Shown here one piece after another: positions 47,380 to 59,362 of a stretch of 64,000 bases of DNA. The stretch comes from Penicillus capitatus. Its lineage: Eukaryota > Chlorophyta. Made by a program: the position numbers and the translations under genes. The stretch covers positions 248,001-312,000 of the forward strand of contig OZ287701.1 in assembly GCA_965649825.1 (NCBI GenBank). Direction: 5' to 3'. Under the pieces are notes generated by a model. The model was not told the DNA's origin. It made no database searches and saw nothing but the letters and a program-made list of their open reading frames with translations. Each line of letters begins with the position of its first letter. Within the stretch, counting starts at the first letter, position 1.

Positions 47380-48339
47380 GTGATGCGTTTTCTGTGCCGA
47401 CTTCGATTCGACAGAGATACGCACTTCATTCACTCGTGTTTCATTCGTTTTCTTGCGTTGATCGATCGTTGATTCTGTTGTCTCGAGATCTGATCTAATA
47501 GACACTGGCGATGTTAGCCGTACTGGCATCCATGACTGCGACGCTTCAGCTCATGCGTGAATTTGGACGTAGTCTTGTCATAGTTCCGAGGAAGAAGAAT
47601 AATGCTGCAGACTGATTTACGTAGACCTCGTTGTAAGGATGCATTCATTGCGTTCATCTGGTTGTGTCTCAAGAGAGATCACATACGCACGGTTTATGGT
47701 GTTCTGGACACTGGTCGCTAAAGACTCATAAAGCTGTGGATGAAAGTGTTGATGTCAGTGTTTGTGCTACATCGCCGCCGAAAAAAAGACGAACACGTTC
47801 GAATCGAATCTGCGTAGACACGATTGAAAACCACGAGTGAATGCATGGATGTTGGCCTGTGGGATTTGGCACGACCTCGTGCGTCAGGATTAGATAAAGG
47901 CATCTCAGCTAGGAGCATCGAGGTAGCAGTACTCTTGGATGTGTGACATGGAATTGTTGAAAAGACTTCACTTCGCTAAAGATTTCCCCCTGCCTGTGTC
48001 CCTCCCTATTCAAATATCGACCCAGGTCGCAAAGGCGAACGCCTTGGCAGAAAGTGAAAGGGAATGATCGATGGTGTCACTTGCGGATATCGCTAAAGAC
48101 CAAATTGGCTTTGCCGATTTGGACTCAGGACGCCGTTCCAAATCTTCGATGGCACGCGTACGACGCAGCGGTGCATCATACGCGATCATCTCCTGCTCAT
48201 CATGTACCTCTCACTCATCCATCTCTATGACGGTGCGAACTCTGTGAGATGTCGGCAGTGCGTCCGAAGGTATTTAGTGCGACTGGATATCGCCGTTTTG
48301 TTTATCTTCACTCACAACAGACCCATACTCAGCAAAACG
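47380..48339. other. Spacer upstream of the first VWA/C-type-lectin gene
   Basis: No gene was recognised. An in-frame extension of the next gene upstream to 48202 exists but adds no credible domain, so the signal peptide ATG at 48340 is preferred. Confidence 0.45.
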
Positions 48340-50611
48340 ATGCAGTACACCATTCAGACGCTTATCTGTTTGACCGCCGCCTTTTTCTCGCTCCCTTCGA
48401 ATGGACAGCGAGAGGAGTTGCCGTTTGGATTTGTCCGGTTTGTCGAGTCTCGTGAGGCGTCAATAAAACGTGTGGCCGCTCATGCCACGGAACTCCACAG
48501 CCGGCGCGTTCAGCTCGTGCGAGACTGCACCTGTTCAAAGCATACATGCTCGAATGACTTCGCTTCCGACCCGTGCGTGCATTTCTTGGGCACACCAGAT
48601 TTCTGTGAGGTGCCAGGACGTCGACTCGACTACAACACCTCCATTATCCGAACACCTCCCGACACCGACCCGCGTCGTTTGAGTGCGGAACTCAAGGAGA
48701 GTATCTGCGTGTACAAAGGCATGCAGGACGTGGCAGAGGACTATCGAGCAGAGGAGTATGCTTGGATGTATCTAGGCAAGAATACCGGCCGCCATGAGCG
48801 CCGCCGTTCAGCGGTTGTGTTTAGGCACTCGAGACGGACATCTCCGTCGCTATCCCGCCACGGCACTCGAACGCGGTGAAGAGACGGGCGATCCGCTTCT
48901 CGGCGGCTGCCGGCGTTACGACCCGAGAGAACGCCCTTGGTATGTCTCGGCGAGCACGGGGCCCAAAGATATCGTCTTAGTCGTCGACACGTCTGAGTCG
49001 ATGAATACGTTGGGTGCGAACGGACAGACGAGATGGGATGTGACCAAGCACGCGGTTCTGGACATCCTCTCCACCATGACCCACACCGACTACGTTAACA
49101 TCATACCCTTCTCGGACACCGCTGAGCCGCTTTGGCGAGAAAAGGAGTTGGCACAGGGCACAAGGCGAAATATCAATGTGCTGAGATCGCGTGTGGAGGA
49201 GACGTTTCCGAGAGGCGGGACCAATTTCGAAAACGCCATTCGCGCGGCGTTTCGTTTGCTGACGGATGGATGCACAGACCAGAGCCAGTGCTCCAATTGC
49301 CGTAAGGTGATCCTCTTCTTGACCGATGGGAAGGACACGTCTGGCGTGGACGCCGAGAGCATCAAGCCTTCGCAGATGATCTCCGTCATCGCAGAATTGC
49401 AGGACGTACTGGAAAGGGCATCTGGCGCCAGAGCCTCGATCTTCACCTACTCGATGACGCAAGACGCAGACGACGCCATTCCGCGACAGATCGCCTGCGC
49501 CAACGACGGCGCGTGGTCCTTCGTCGGAACCGAATCCAATACGTTTGACGTATTGAGCTCGTACTATCTGTACTTTGCTGCTGGACGGCCGCAGGAGCCA
49601 GTCTGGGTGGAGCCCTATGAAGATGCTGGTGGATTGGGACAGGTGACGACGGTGGCCGTGCCATTTCATTCGAAAGGGACGCCGAATGTACGTGAGGTCT
49701 TTCTCGGTGTGGCCGGCCTTACGGTCCGATTGGAGGAGCTCGAAATCGACGGTGTGACGTCTGAGGTGGCGTTGGATGCGCTCGTCTCGCGTTCCGCCAA
49801 CTGCACCGGCGGCAGAGCGACGCCTTGTGAAATGCAAGTCTACCGAACCACAAGCGACACACGCGCCCAATGTCCAGACATATTACCAGACGGGGATCAG
49901 GAATCGTGTTTTGCACTAAACGGCAGTTTTTATAAGAGATTCGAAACCAAGGGGTCGTGGACGGATGCGAGACAGATCTGCCGAGGCGATGACGGAGAGA
50001 TCTTGAGCATTAGAGATGCTTATGAGCTGGCGGTCGTTTCCAGTTTGGCTTCTCGGGATGGTTCGTGGATCGGAGGGCGAAAGAATTCGGAGTCGAGATT
50101 CACATGGCGTCATGGCTCAGCTGATACCCTCTCCAAGACGTCGAGCTTCTGGGGCGTTCAGGAACCGGCCAGCGAAGAAGGGAGAGACGAATGTGTGGCG
50201 ATGGACAATCGAGGCGTCATTGCAAACCTCATGGTGAAGGAATGCAGCGAAGAGCTAACCGTCATCTGTCAGTATACCACTCGAAGCGCCTGTTCAGATG
50301 GAAGAGTGAGACAAGTGCCATCGGAAGGGTATTTTGAAGTGCCGCCTGTTGGGCTCTGTCATCCAGAGGAGGTTCTCCAAGAAACGGAACCGGTTGATGA
50401 TGTGAGGCATCTGGGGTCGAATGACGTTCTCTGTGAATTGGGAGAGACGAAACCGCATGAGCAGCTGATGTGCTGTGCCTCGGATGATGGCGACTCGAAA
50501 TCTGTTTCGAAGAAGGTGTGGTTTTGGGTGGTACTGAGTGTTGCTGTCATTCTCCTGATGGGCATCTCGTTGTACATCGTATGGTATCGACGTTATTATG
50601 ACAAAACCTGA
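48340..50611 (+). CDS. VWA + C-type-lectin type I membrane protein
   Basis: Two exons: 48340-48775 and 48825-50611. The intron begins with GC (gcaaga) instead of GT and ends ag; the paralogue at 51190 has an ordinary GT at the same place. About 740 aa. Signal peptide MQYTIQTLICLTAAFFSLP. A Cys-containing N-domain (CTCSKHTCSNDF) is followed by YDPRERPWYVSASTGPKDIV, which introduces the VWA domain. Its MIDAS is DTSESM, with FLTDGKDTSG later, and the arrangement resembles VWA_N-VWA of calcium-channel alpha-2/delta proteins. A C-type-lectin-like domain follows (SCFALNGSFYKRF, SWIGG, FWGVQEPAS, ECVAMDNRG, CSEELTVICQY), without the usual EPN/WND sugar-binding triplets. The C-terminus has one TM, VWFWVVLSVAVILLMGISLY, and a short basic tail. 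Probably an adhesion or sensing receptor; ligand unknown. Confidence 0.87.
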
Positions 50612-51189
50612 ACTTAAGCATAAAAGCCCTTCAGCCACTGTTGTAAGCTAGGCTATGTTAAAGGGTGTCAACTATCCTTTTATGTAAGGCATATTGATAA
50701 TTCTAAGCAACATACTGTTTTGTTGATTGTGTACTCGATGTGTGACGCGTGAAAGGGTCACAGTAAACGACGACCTCCCTGATTTTCATCCGCATCGAAA
50801 CCAATGCGACTGGCGGTACGGTTCTCAGAAAGGGAATATTTCAAGTCTCAACGTTTTGGTATGCGAACGGTGAGATGTTCGTGTACTCGCTCAGGCAGAA
50901 GAAGACTGTTTGCGTAGGTTACACTTTTGGTAGCTGAATGTGAGTACGACATGCGTCTGTTAGTTTGATGTGCCTGATGGTTTGTAAAGCTCTGGTCATA
51001 CGCCATGCCACGAGTGCCTACGAATAACCGACGGTGATGCTACTTCCTACTAGCGCCGTCAATCACCCTGGACCATCGGTTTTGGTTATCTTCTAACCAA
51101 TCTGTAACTGTACGGATATATAAGGTTAGCGAGTTCCCAAACCGACAGCGGATTTTTCTTTTGTCTCCGAGTCGGAGAGTCGTTCCACG
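50612..51189. other. Spacer between the VWA/C-type-lectin paralogues
   Basis: Contains the promoter of the downstream paralogue, including a TATA box at 51117. No gene was recognised. Confidence 0.5.
51117..51123 (+). promoter_or_regulatory. TATA box of the secreted VWA/C-type-lectin gene
   Basis: tatataagg lies 67-73 bp before the ATG at 51190, a suitable distance for a TATA box with a short 5' leader. Inference from sequence only. Confidence 0.5.
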
Positions 51190-53412
51190 ATGTTTGCAAA
51201 ACACAGAACCATCTTTTTGGCGACACTCGTTTTCGGATTCTTGCTCTGGACTCATGCACAGCCGATACCGGAAGCTCTCATGCGGTTCATAGAAGACGAG
51301 GCAGACTATGTTCTTGGGCTGGCAGAGAACGCCACGGCCTTGTTCAACAACAGAACTCGCCTCATTGAGGAATGCGAGTGTTCGAAGTATGCTTGTTCCA
51401 ATGACTTCGATGACGCCGCGTGCGTTGATTACGTCGAGCGGTATCCACTCTGCGACCTCGACGGCCGTCGATTCGATTTTCTCAAATCCGTTTTTCGCTT
51501 CCCGCCTGGAACAAACATGGCCAACCTTACCAACGAACTGAAGCAAAGCCTCTGCGTGTATCGACACATGGAAGATTACGTTATAGAGCACGGAGGCCCG
51601 AGATACCTCACGACATACATCGGTACAAACCGTCGCCCTTTTTGACTAACTGAGTGGATTGCTGAGTCAGGAACCGTTGATGGACACATGCGCCTGTTTC
51701 CCGGCATTCCTCGAGAGCGTTACTTGGTGAATGGAACGGAGGATGAATACGAGTGTCAACCGTACGACCCTCGGTTACGACCATGGTTCATCAGGGCCAG
51801 TACAGGACCGAAAGATATTGTCTTCGTTATCGACAAATCTGCATCTATGAACCGTACTGTGGACCCCTGGGGAACAACGACCAAATGGGATCTCGTTCGC
51901 AATGCTGTGGCTAAGATGTTGAGGACGTTGACATTTACAGATTTTGTCAACATTGTCCTTTTCTCAGATGATGCCACAACTGTATGGAACAGCTCGAGCC
52001 TCGCCAGAGCGACGAACGCCAGTATCTGGAATATGACGGAGACACTGATGCAGGAGACCCCACACGGCAACACACATTTCAAAAATGCTTTTGAGAAAGC
52101 ATTCGATTTGCTATGGAAGGATTGTGATGGAATTGAAGACCCCCCGTGCTCGAACTGTGAGAAGGTCATCCTGTTTCTAACGGATGGAAGAGACACGTCA
52201 GTAGACGGAAAGAGTATCAAGCCTTCCGAAATGGCCGATGTCATCGAAAGGCAACAGAGCATTCTAAAGAGAAAGACTACCAAGAAAGCAACCATCTTTA
52301 CATTCTCTATGTCCGATCAAGCCGACGATGCCATACCGAGACAGATAGCTTGTGCCAATGGCGGAGCTTGGACATACATTGGCTTAGACACGGATCCCCT
52401 TGATGCTCTGAACTCGTATTACCTGTACATGGCAGCAGGGATGGCGAGCAGCAAGCCCATCTGGATCGAACCTTATGAAGATGCGAGTGGTCTGGGTACA
52501 GTGACGACGGTGGCTGTGCCATTTCATGCAAAATACGGAGACAGTAACGTGGACATCTTTCTGGGCGTCGTTGGGCATCAGGTTCTCTTCGATGAACTGC
52601 GCCACGGGGAGTTCACAGAGACGCAAGTCCTCGATGCCCTCATTGAACTTTCGGAGGACTGTGCATTCTTCTCTGAGGAGGAGGCGCCATGTAAGCTTCA
52701 GATCTACAGACACGCCGAGAGTGATCTATCCGTCTGCACCGATCCTTTTCCAACAGTCAGTAAAGAGGAAGACGGGGACGAAAAAGCCGAAGGGGGCGAT
52801 CAAAAGAAAACACAACGGTCTTCTGTCCTTTGCTATGAATACAACAACGATTTCTACAGAAGATCGCTGGTAAAAGTTGATTGGCAGAGAGCCGTCGAAA
52901 GATGTGAAGAGGAAGGCGGGGAGCTGGTGAGCATCAAGGATGAAGAAGAGCTTGCCTTTCTGTCAAGTCTCGCCTCCATCGATGCATCGTGGATCGGTTT
53001 GGAAAAGATATCGAGGGAAGATTTCAGGTGGCTGGACGATCGCTTGTCCAACATCCAAAGAGATTCCGACTTCTGGGGACTTCAGGAGCCGGTATTCACT
53101 ACTGGGACTGAGAGATGCGCTGCCATCGATTCTCGCGGCGTCATCGGAAATCTGTGTGCAAGGAAATGCAGCGAAAAGCATTCTTACATCTGCAAATTCC
53201 AAGCAGATGAGCCATGCAATGGAAACATAGGCGAGCGTCCGGAAGAAGGTTATTTCAAGATTCCTCCTTTGTCAGTCTGCGGTGACACTATCGCAGACTT
53301 TGGTATACACCTTCCGGACTCTGGTGTGGAGAATCTGACGTCCGATGACCTCATTTGTCCCCTTGGTTACCCACCCAAAAGCAATGAGGAGGTGATCTGC
53401 TGCGCCCCTTAA
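51190..53412 (+). CDS. VWA + C-type-lectin secreted protein (no membrane anchor)
   Basis: Two exons: 51190-51622 and 51671-53412, with an intron at the same codon and phase as in the 48340 paralogue. About 725 aa. Signal peptide MFAKHRTIFLATLVFGFLLW. N-domain with CECSKYACSNDF, then YDPRLRPWFIRASTGPKDIV. The VWA MIDAS is IDKSASM, with FLTDGRDTSVDG later. A C-type-lectin-like domain follows (VLCYEYNNDFYRR, SWIGL, FWGLQEPVF, RCAAIDSRG, CSEKHSYICKF). The protein ends CPLGYPPKSNEEVICCAP, exactly where the paralogue continues into its transmembrane helix. Thus one copy is anchored and the other apparently soluble. An acidic/basic low-complexity insert (KEEDGDEKAEGGDQKKTQ) lies between VWA and lectin domains and is absent from the anchored copy. 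Confidence 0.87.
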
Positions 53413-54168
53413 GATCCATGCATGAACACACTTGCTGTATCCTTGACCGACGCAAATCGCAAGGACGTCGTAACACGGAACTAAAATGATTTGCACTGAT
53501 TTTTGTTGTTTTTGCTATTTCAGTTGTTCTCCATCGAAGCATATGTCTTGCCTAATCGATGGTCTTTTGTGCTGGACTGAGCAGCAAAGGGACGCTGTCG
53601 GTCGGGGTGTTGTTAAGAACAAGGTTTAAGCTAGTTGATTGGCAACTGTCGTCTCAGTAGCATCTTCCTGGAGAAAGGAAGTAACAGCGTAGCTGTCTTA
53701 ATCTATCAAGTGCCTATGAAAAGACATCTCTATACATCGCATGCTCAGCCGTTGGTCTAAACGCGCAGTGCAACTGATTTGATCCGTGGTAAGGGGATTC
53801 TGCGCCGGCGGCACGTCAGGAACAATCGCCAATCCATCCTCGCATCAGTAAACGTTCCGTCCAGCGATACTTACATAAGGACATCCATTCATCAAATCGT
53901 TCTTTGTCAAATACAGAGGAGCAGTCAGTTTCCTCACTTTTGCCCATCTCAAAACGATCCCTGCCAAAACGGCTTATGAATTCCCAGTCGATCCAAACGA
54001 AAGATTGCGCAATGTAAAAAACAGATAGCGAAGGCTTTCATCGATGTGCGCCGTTCATACGACGGCAGGAACTCTTAAGGGGGTGTCAAAAGAGATATCA
54101 TCGAGTCTTGTTATTATGAATTTGACAAACACCGACGTTCCCTACGTCATCGACGTCGAAAGTGATTT
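53413..54168. other. Spacer between convergent VWA/lectin and beta-helix genes
   Basis: No gene, RNA gene or repeat was recognised. Confidence 0.45.
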
Positions 54169-57100
54169 TCAGACGTCACCAAGATCCACTCGATGACTCG
54201 GATGCACACGCAGAGAGAGTTGAATCTCATTGCGTACTTCGGACTCGTCTGTCTCATCAGGGTCTGTCGTCACACCGTGCAAGGTCTGAATTAGCTTGTG
54301 GACTTTGATACAAAGACTGAAAAGGCCTATGCTATTCTCATACGTTGCCAGAAACGAAGGATTATGAACCTGCAGCTTCAAATCCACAAAAACGTGCAAC
54401 CCGGCATACAGGCGAAACACAATATAGACAAAGAACAGGACATTTGCAACGAGCGATATGACGCTTACGAATACGCGACCCAGATGAGAACAGTCATCGT
54501 CCTGCAGAACAATTGCTGAATAGAAAACACTTGCGGATGACGCCAGTGATGCCGCTTCCAGGATGTTGAGATTGACGGCGTTGTTGAAATCCACTAAGTG
54601 CTTGGCTAACTTTGGCATGTGCATACGGTAAAAAATGCTTCCTGTGTACTCTGGTACGAGGTGCTGACCATCCGTTGCCTTGAAGGGAGAGAACATGGCT
54701 TGCAGGGCAAGAGCAACGGTGAGTATTCCAGTGCACACGGAGGCTTGGAGAATGGGATTCATGTGAACAGAGAACACAACGGCGGCTGCGATCATGCACT
54801 TCCTCGAGAGGACCATGGACTCCCAAGCGACGGTGTACCACTCTCCTCTGTAGGCCTGGTAGACGAACCAGTAACGCGAGACGAATGTCGTCCGAGTCCT
54901 GCGCTTCCTGTTGAGCGGCAGCCAGAGGATGATGGTGAAAATGCCAGCGAGCGAGAAGACTAGACCAGCGATGCCCAGGATTCCAACGGCGCGGTGCGAT
55001 CCTTCGTAGCACTCGAGTGCTGTATCCTCTGCCCAGATCTTCTTCTCGACAGCCTCGGTGGCATAGAGGAGATATGGATGCTCCGGCGAAACCTCCTCTC
55101 CAACATGCAGGGATAAGCAGTTGATGGCCCTCATGAACTCTCTGACGACGTCGATGTAGGAGAACTGCATGGAAACGATGCAGATGACGATGACGGAAGT
55201 AACAAAGCGCTCGGGAGAGAATCGCGATTGCTGTATCGCCCTCGTCAGTCGAAGTCTTATCTGCCAGAGAAGGAAATATAGCGAGAATATCAGCACCATG
55301 GCAACCAGCACAATCCACGGTGTGCTCATCCTCAACCACATGGCGGCGATGGATGCAGGAACATTTCTCCCTCCGAAGTTGCACTCGTATGGAGTGAAGA
55401 CGAATGTCGTCAATGATCCAATCAAGCTGGCTGAAAAGCAACACATACGATAGACAAACATTCTCAGAACACTGCAGCATACCGTGGAACTGTAGCAGTG
55501 CCTCCATCATCCCGTTCCATTCCATCTGCAATCTCACTGCAGCACCAGTGACTTGCAGGTAATTAATCAGCACCTGAGAGACGGATATCACACATCAGGA
55601 CTCAAATTCAAACAGACCTTCAGGGTCTCCGTCATCACAACAGTCGTTAGGAGCTCCTGTTCCAGAATCGACTGCAGCTGTGTGTCCATGTCCTCCATGC
55701 TGGCAGTGGTACCTAGACAGAGCATTTGTTGATGAGGCTCCTCATGGATTGACGGAGCTGCACGCACCGCTTTGTCCCTGAAGCATGGCGCTGTGGACGG
55801 CGCTGTTGCGAACTGGAGGAGCTCTCTGGAGGGTTCTGCGTTCGTTCCTGGCCGCCATTCTTGTCTCGTACTTGACCAGAGCGACCCTCGCTCCAGTGGA
55901 CATCAACGTGACGGTGCAGTTGATGCCGATGAGCACGAAAAGCCATAGAACGGTCAGGAAGAGCCGAGATCCAGTCGTGCTCTTCTCCTCTGGGCATTTC
56001 TTGCACTCGCCGTTGTACGAATGCCCGTATCCATCCTGACAGGATCCGCACAGCGGCCCTTCGTATCCCTCTGAGCACTGCTGGTAGTCCGCGAGGTAGG
56101 GATCGCGATTTTCCTGTCCATCAAAGCTTGTGTTCATCTGATCCAGTATCGCGCTCAGGGCAGATGTATCGTTGTAGAACTCTGTGAGTCTCTTCCTTCT
56201 GTCCTCGTACCGACAGGCTTCTGCATAGATGCATTTGTGGAAGACAGGCGAGAACGGCGTGGAATGCCAGTATCCCTCCGCAGGGATGAGGACAGCACCG
56301 CCGGGGCACTCCGCATTTCTCTCACAGCCATGGCAGTCGTCCCGAGATGGAGAACAACTGTACTGGTCCGCGGGACAGTCGTCACATACGTCGGCGCGGG
56401 TGATTTCGCCAGGATAGCACTCCCTCGTTGTCAGCAGGAGGGTGACATTGATGCTGTGGTCGCTCTCGCTAACGATCGTCAGCGTGCTGTTTAGACTGAT
56501 GCCCCACGCTCTTGTGTTGTTAATGAATGCGATTCCATTCTCGGCCTTGTATCTGCTATCGCCGACGATATCATGTGACATCAGACCGATTTCCAGACTG
56601 GCGTCTTCGATGCCTTCAGTGATGGTGTTGTTGAAGATGTCCTTGACGTGTACGCGCAACTGTTGGCTGCACGACGCATTGGAAGCGTCTGGGCATGGCA
56701 CTTCCAAGAGATCTCCGCTGGCGTTGCGCTTCAGGCGATTGCTTCCACCCTCGATATGGAGTGCAACAGCTCGTGTCCCGGCATCGGAGGGAGCGCCCGT
56801 CTCGTCTGTGTTTCCTTCGACGTTAACACAACACGCGGATGGCTGTGTCGATGCGTTAGCGGCTGAGAAAGCCGCTTCTGCATAACACGCCTTCTCCGTC
56901 GGTCCGCAGGCAGCGACAATGCCTTTTGGATCGGATAAGTACACGCCTCCAGCGAACTGTGCTTTGTTCCTTGTCACGTTCACGTGGTGGAACTCGAATT
57001 TCTGGCAGGTGTCGAAACCAAACGCATGAGGAAAGCACGAGGCGAATCTTTCGGTTCTCTCGTTCCAGAAAAGATCTGTCATTTCAGACGACACTCCACC

Positions 57101-59362
57101 TGAATCGTACGTCAGTTGTTAAGCAAGCGTCATCCTCGTAGATGTCTCACCTCCGACGACGGCCTCGTTTTCCGTGAATGACAGGTTCTTAAACATGATC
57201 TCTACGGCAGCAAATGGCCGTACACTGAAAAGGGCCAAACTGATTCCACCGCCGTTGCCTTCAGTGGCATACGAACGAAAGCTCACAGACGAGAAGGCGG
57301 ATCCGAGTCGCTCCTCGAGATCTGGCACTTCGATTCCAGCGAACAGGTGAGACGTATGCACACTGCTATCCTGGATAAGACCTTTAATTTCGGGATTTGA
57401 CGCAGACAGAGCCCTGTTTGCGACGAAGTCCGTGTTTTCTACCTGCGCCGTATACACGAACACAGTTCAGATCACGGCGAATATGGATCTTTCTCACCGT
57501 AAACTCAAAGAAGGGACTTTCGCCAGTTTCGTAGTCGACACCGCCTCCAACAGATGCAGTGTTGTTTGCGATAATTGTCCGTTGACTGTCGCTTGACGTC
57601 ACGTTGATCGCTGATACGCCGAGGAAGCTCATCCCGCCGCCAGCAATAGCACGGTTGTTCTCGACTTGAATTCCGCGAAGAAGCACTTCGGCGTCTGTAT
57701 TAAGCACGCGAAGACCGCCGCCGTTGCCACGGTAAGCGGTATTGTTCCGAAGGATGAGTGCTGTCAAATTCACGGAACCTGTACAGCCATAACATGTGAG
57801 TAGCACTTGTGCAGGACATGTAACTACTGTCGAAATGCGCGTGTATACCCCCGCCAGCAATACTCGCCGTGTTTTCTTCGAACAGACTCTTAGCCGAAGG
57901 ATCGTCCGGGTGCTCGGCGATTATCAAAGTGGCGCCCCAGTTGTAGAGTGCTCCGCCGTGCACAGACTTGTTGCGCACAAAGGTGGAATTCACCACACTT
58001 GTGCGGCATCGTGTCAACGTCGCAGCGCCGCCCACGATCAACGCAACGTTCTCTCGAAACTGACAGGAGTTCACTCGGTGCTCTGCACTGGATTTATGCG
58101 TCGATCGGAAACTGATCGCACCACCACCCCGAGCGTAGTTTTCGACGAAGGTGGAATTCTCAAGTGCCGCCTCGACGAGTGTCTCGCCCAGCGATTCTCC
58201 CGACAGGGCGCCTCCGACGCAACACGTATCGCTGAAGAATGCCACGTAGAGAGCGCGGCGTTGCGATCCACACAACGCACTGTTGTTCTGGAAATGCGAA
58301 CCTGCGACGCGGAAGACACAGCCAGTTTCGTTGCCCAACGGCGTACGATGGTGTATGGCGGCAATACCACCGCCTCCCTGGCAACCCACGTTGCCTTTGA
58401 AGTCGGAATCTTCGACGTCCAGACCAATAGCACCACAGACAAAGACGGCGCCGCCTTTGCCGATAATTGTCGGCATCTCGGTCCTCATCATACAGGGCGA
58501 TGCGTTTGTCGCATTCGGCACGTTGCCTTCTCCACTGGCGTCGTTGTTTGTAAAGCTCGATACACGGATCCTCACGTTTGCCCTCTTTGTACTGTCAAAG
58601 TACAATGCCCCGCCAGCCAGCCGCGCGGAGTTGTTTCCAAAAGAGCTGCGGCGAATGGAGACGTCGACATCTTGTGCAAACACGGCGCCGCCAATTGCCG
58701 CTCGGTTCTGGATGAAGCGACAGGAACGGAAGCGAAGCTCAGGTAGAGGAAAAGCGTCTTCTGTACGGCCTATCGCTCGAACAGCGCCGCCGTAATGCTC
58801 GTCATAGATCCCGCCGTTGTCCACGAATTCCACCTTTTTAAAAGTGACAACAGCCCTCGACGCATCTCTTCGTTGCGGGAATTCGACGCTCACGACAGAA
58901 CGGCCTCGACAGTCGGAGAATCTCAGTGAAGCGATCGTCACGTTCTCGCCCCTGCGTCGATCTCTGTGTGAAACATAGAACGATGACAGCATTTGACGCA
59001 CTTGATGTGAACGGCGCTGCCAGTGCCATTTCGCGGACAACGCAGAAAGGTGCCGCGTTCGATACCCCTGATGGAAACGTCGGACGCGTTGATGACCAGC
59101 GTCTCCGTCAAAAGCATCTCCGCCGCAATCACTATCACGGCGTTGCCTCGGTTCGTGCCTCGCACCCGTTCTCGAAGTTCCCCTTCCGTCTCGACAACTT
59201 CGTTCCAGCTTTCTCGCTGTTGCAGATGACGCGAATGGCACAGGACTAAGAACAAACGCACTCGGTTTTTCTTCCCGCCACTCTCCGGACCGTTTCATTA
59301 CTCTGGGGAATGGTGGAGAGACAAATAGCCGTGACGCAGAAGACGTGGATGAGCCGTAGCAT
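54169..59362 (-). CDS. Giant beta-helix / cysteine-rich / multi-TM surface protein
   Basis: Largest gene here, about 1,500 aa. The start at 59362 gives a signal peptide (MLRLIHVFCVTAICLSTIPQ). An intron leads to ETLVINASDVSIRGIERGTF, followed by about 700 aa of short repeats in the style CRFIQNRAAIGGAVFAQDV, SSFGNNSARLAGGALYFDS, and NSTFVENYARGGGAISFRS. These form a right-handed parallel beta-helix (Pmp-like). Next is an ephrin-receptor/EGF-like Cys-rich part (ADVCDDCPADQYSCSPSRDD, CSEGYEGPLCGSCQDGYG) and the first TM (LFLTVLWLFVLIGINCTVTL). A linker helix (MEDMDTQLQSILEQEL) and ILINYLQVTGAAV-like segment follow, then a multi-TM module (about 54250-55460) including WIVLVAMVLIFSLYFLLWQI and LGIAGLVFSLAGIFTIILWL. 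The architecture is known from algae and stramenopiles. Several junctions, for example at 58,960 and 55,600-55,740, are approximate. Confidence 0.83.

Noticed and set aside
48202-48339. N-terminal extension of the anchored VWA protein
   Set aside because: The frame is open but the extension has no domain and would hide the signal peptide that starts at 48340.
54494-55591. 365-codon alternative minus-strand frame
   Set aside because: Overlaps the multi-TM part of the beta-helix gene in another frame. The TM frame (54169-55461) gives clear hydrophobic helices; only the first part of the alternative frame (linker exon near 55500-55590) appears to be used.
57796-58746. 316-codon plus-strand frame
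   Set aside because: Antisense to the repeated beta-helix coding region; the minus frame carries the periodic GGA/NNS repeats.
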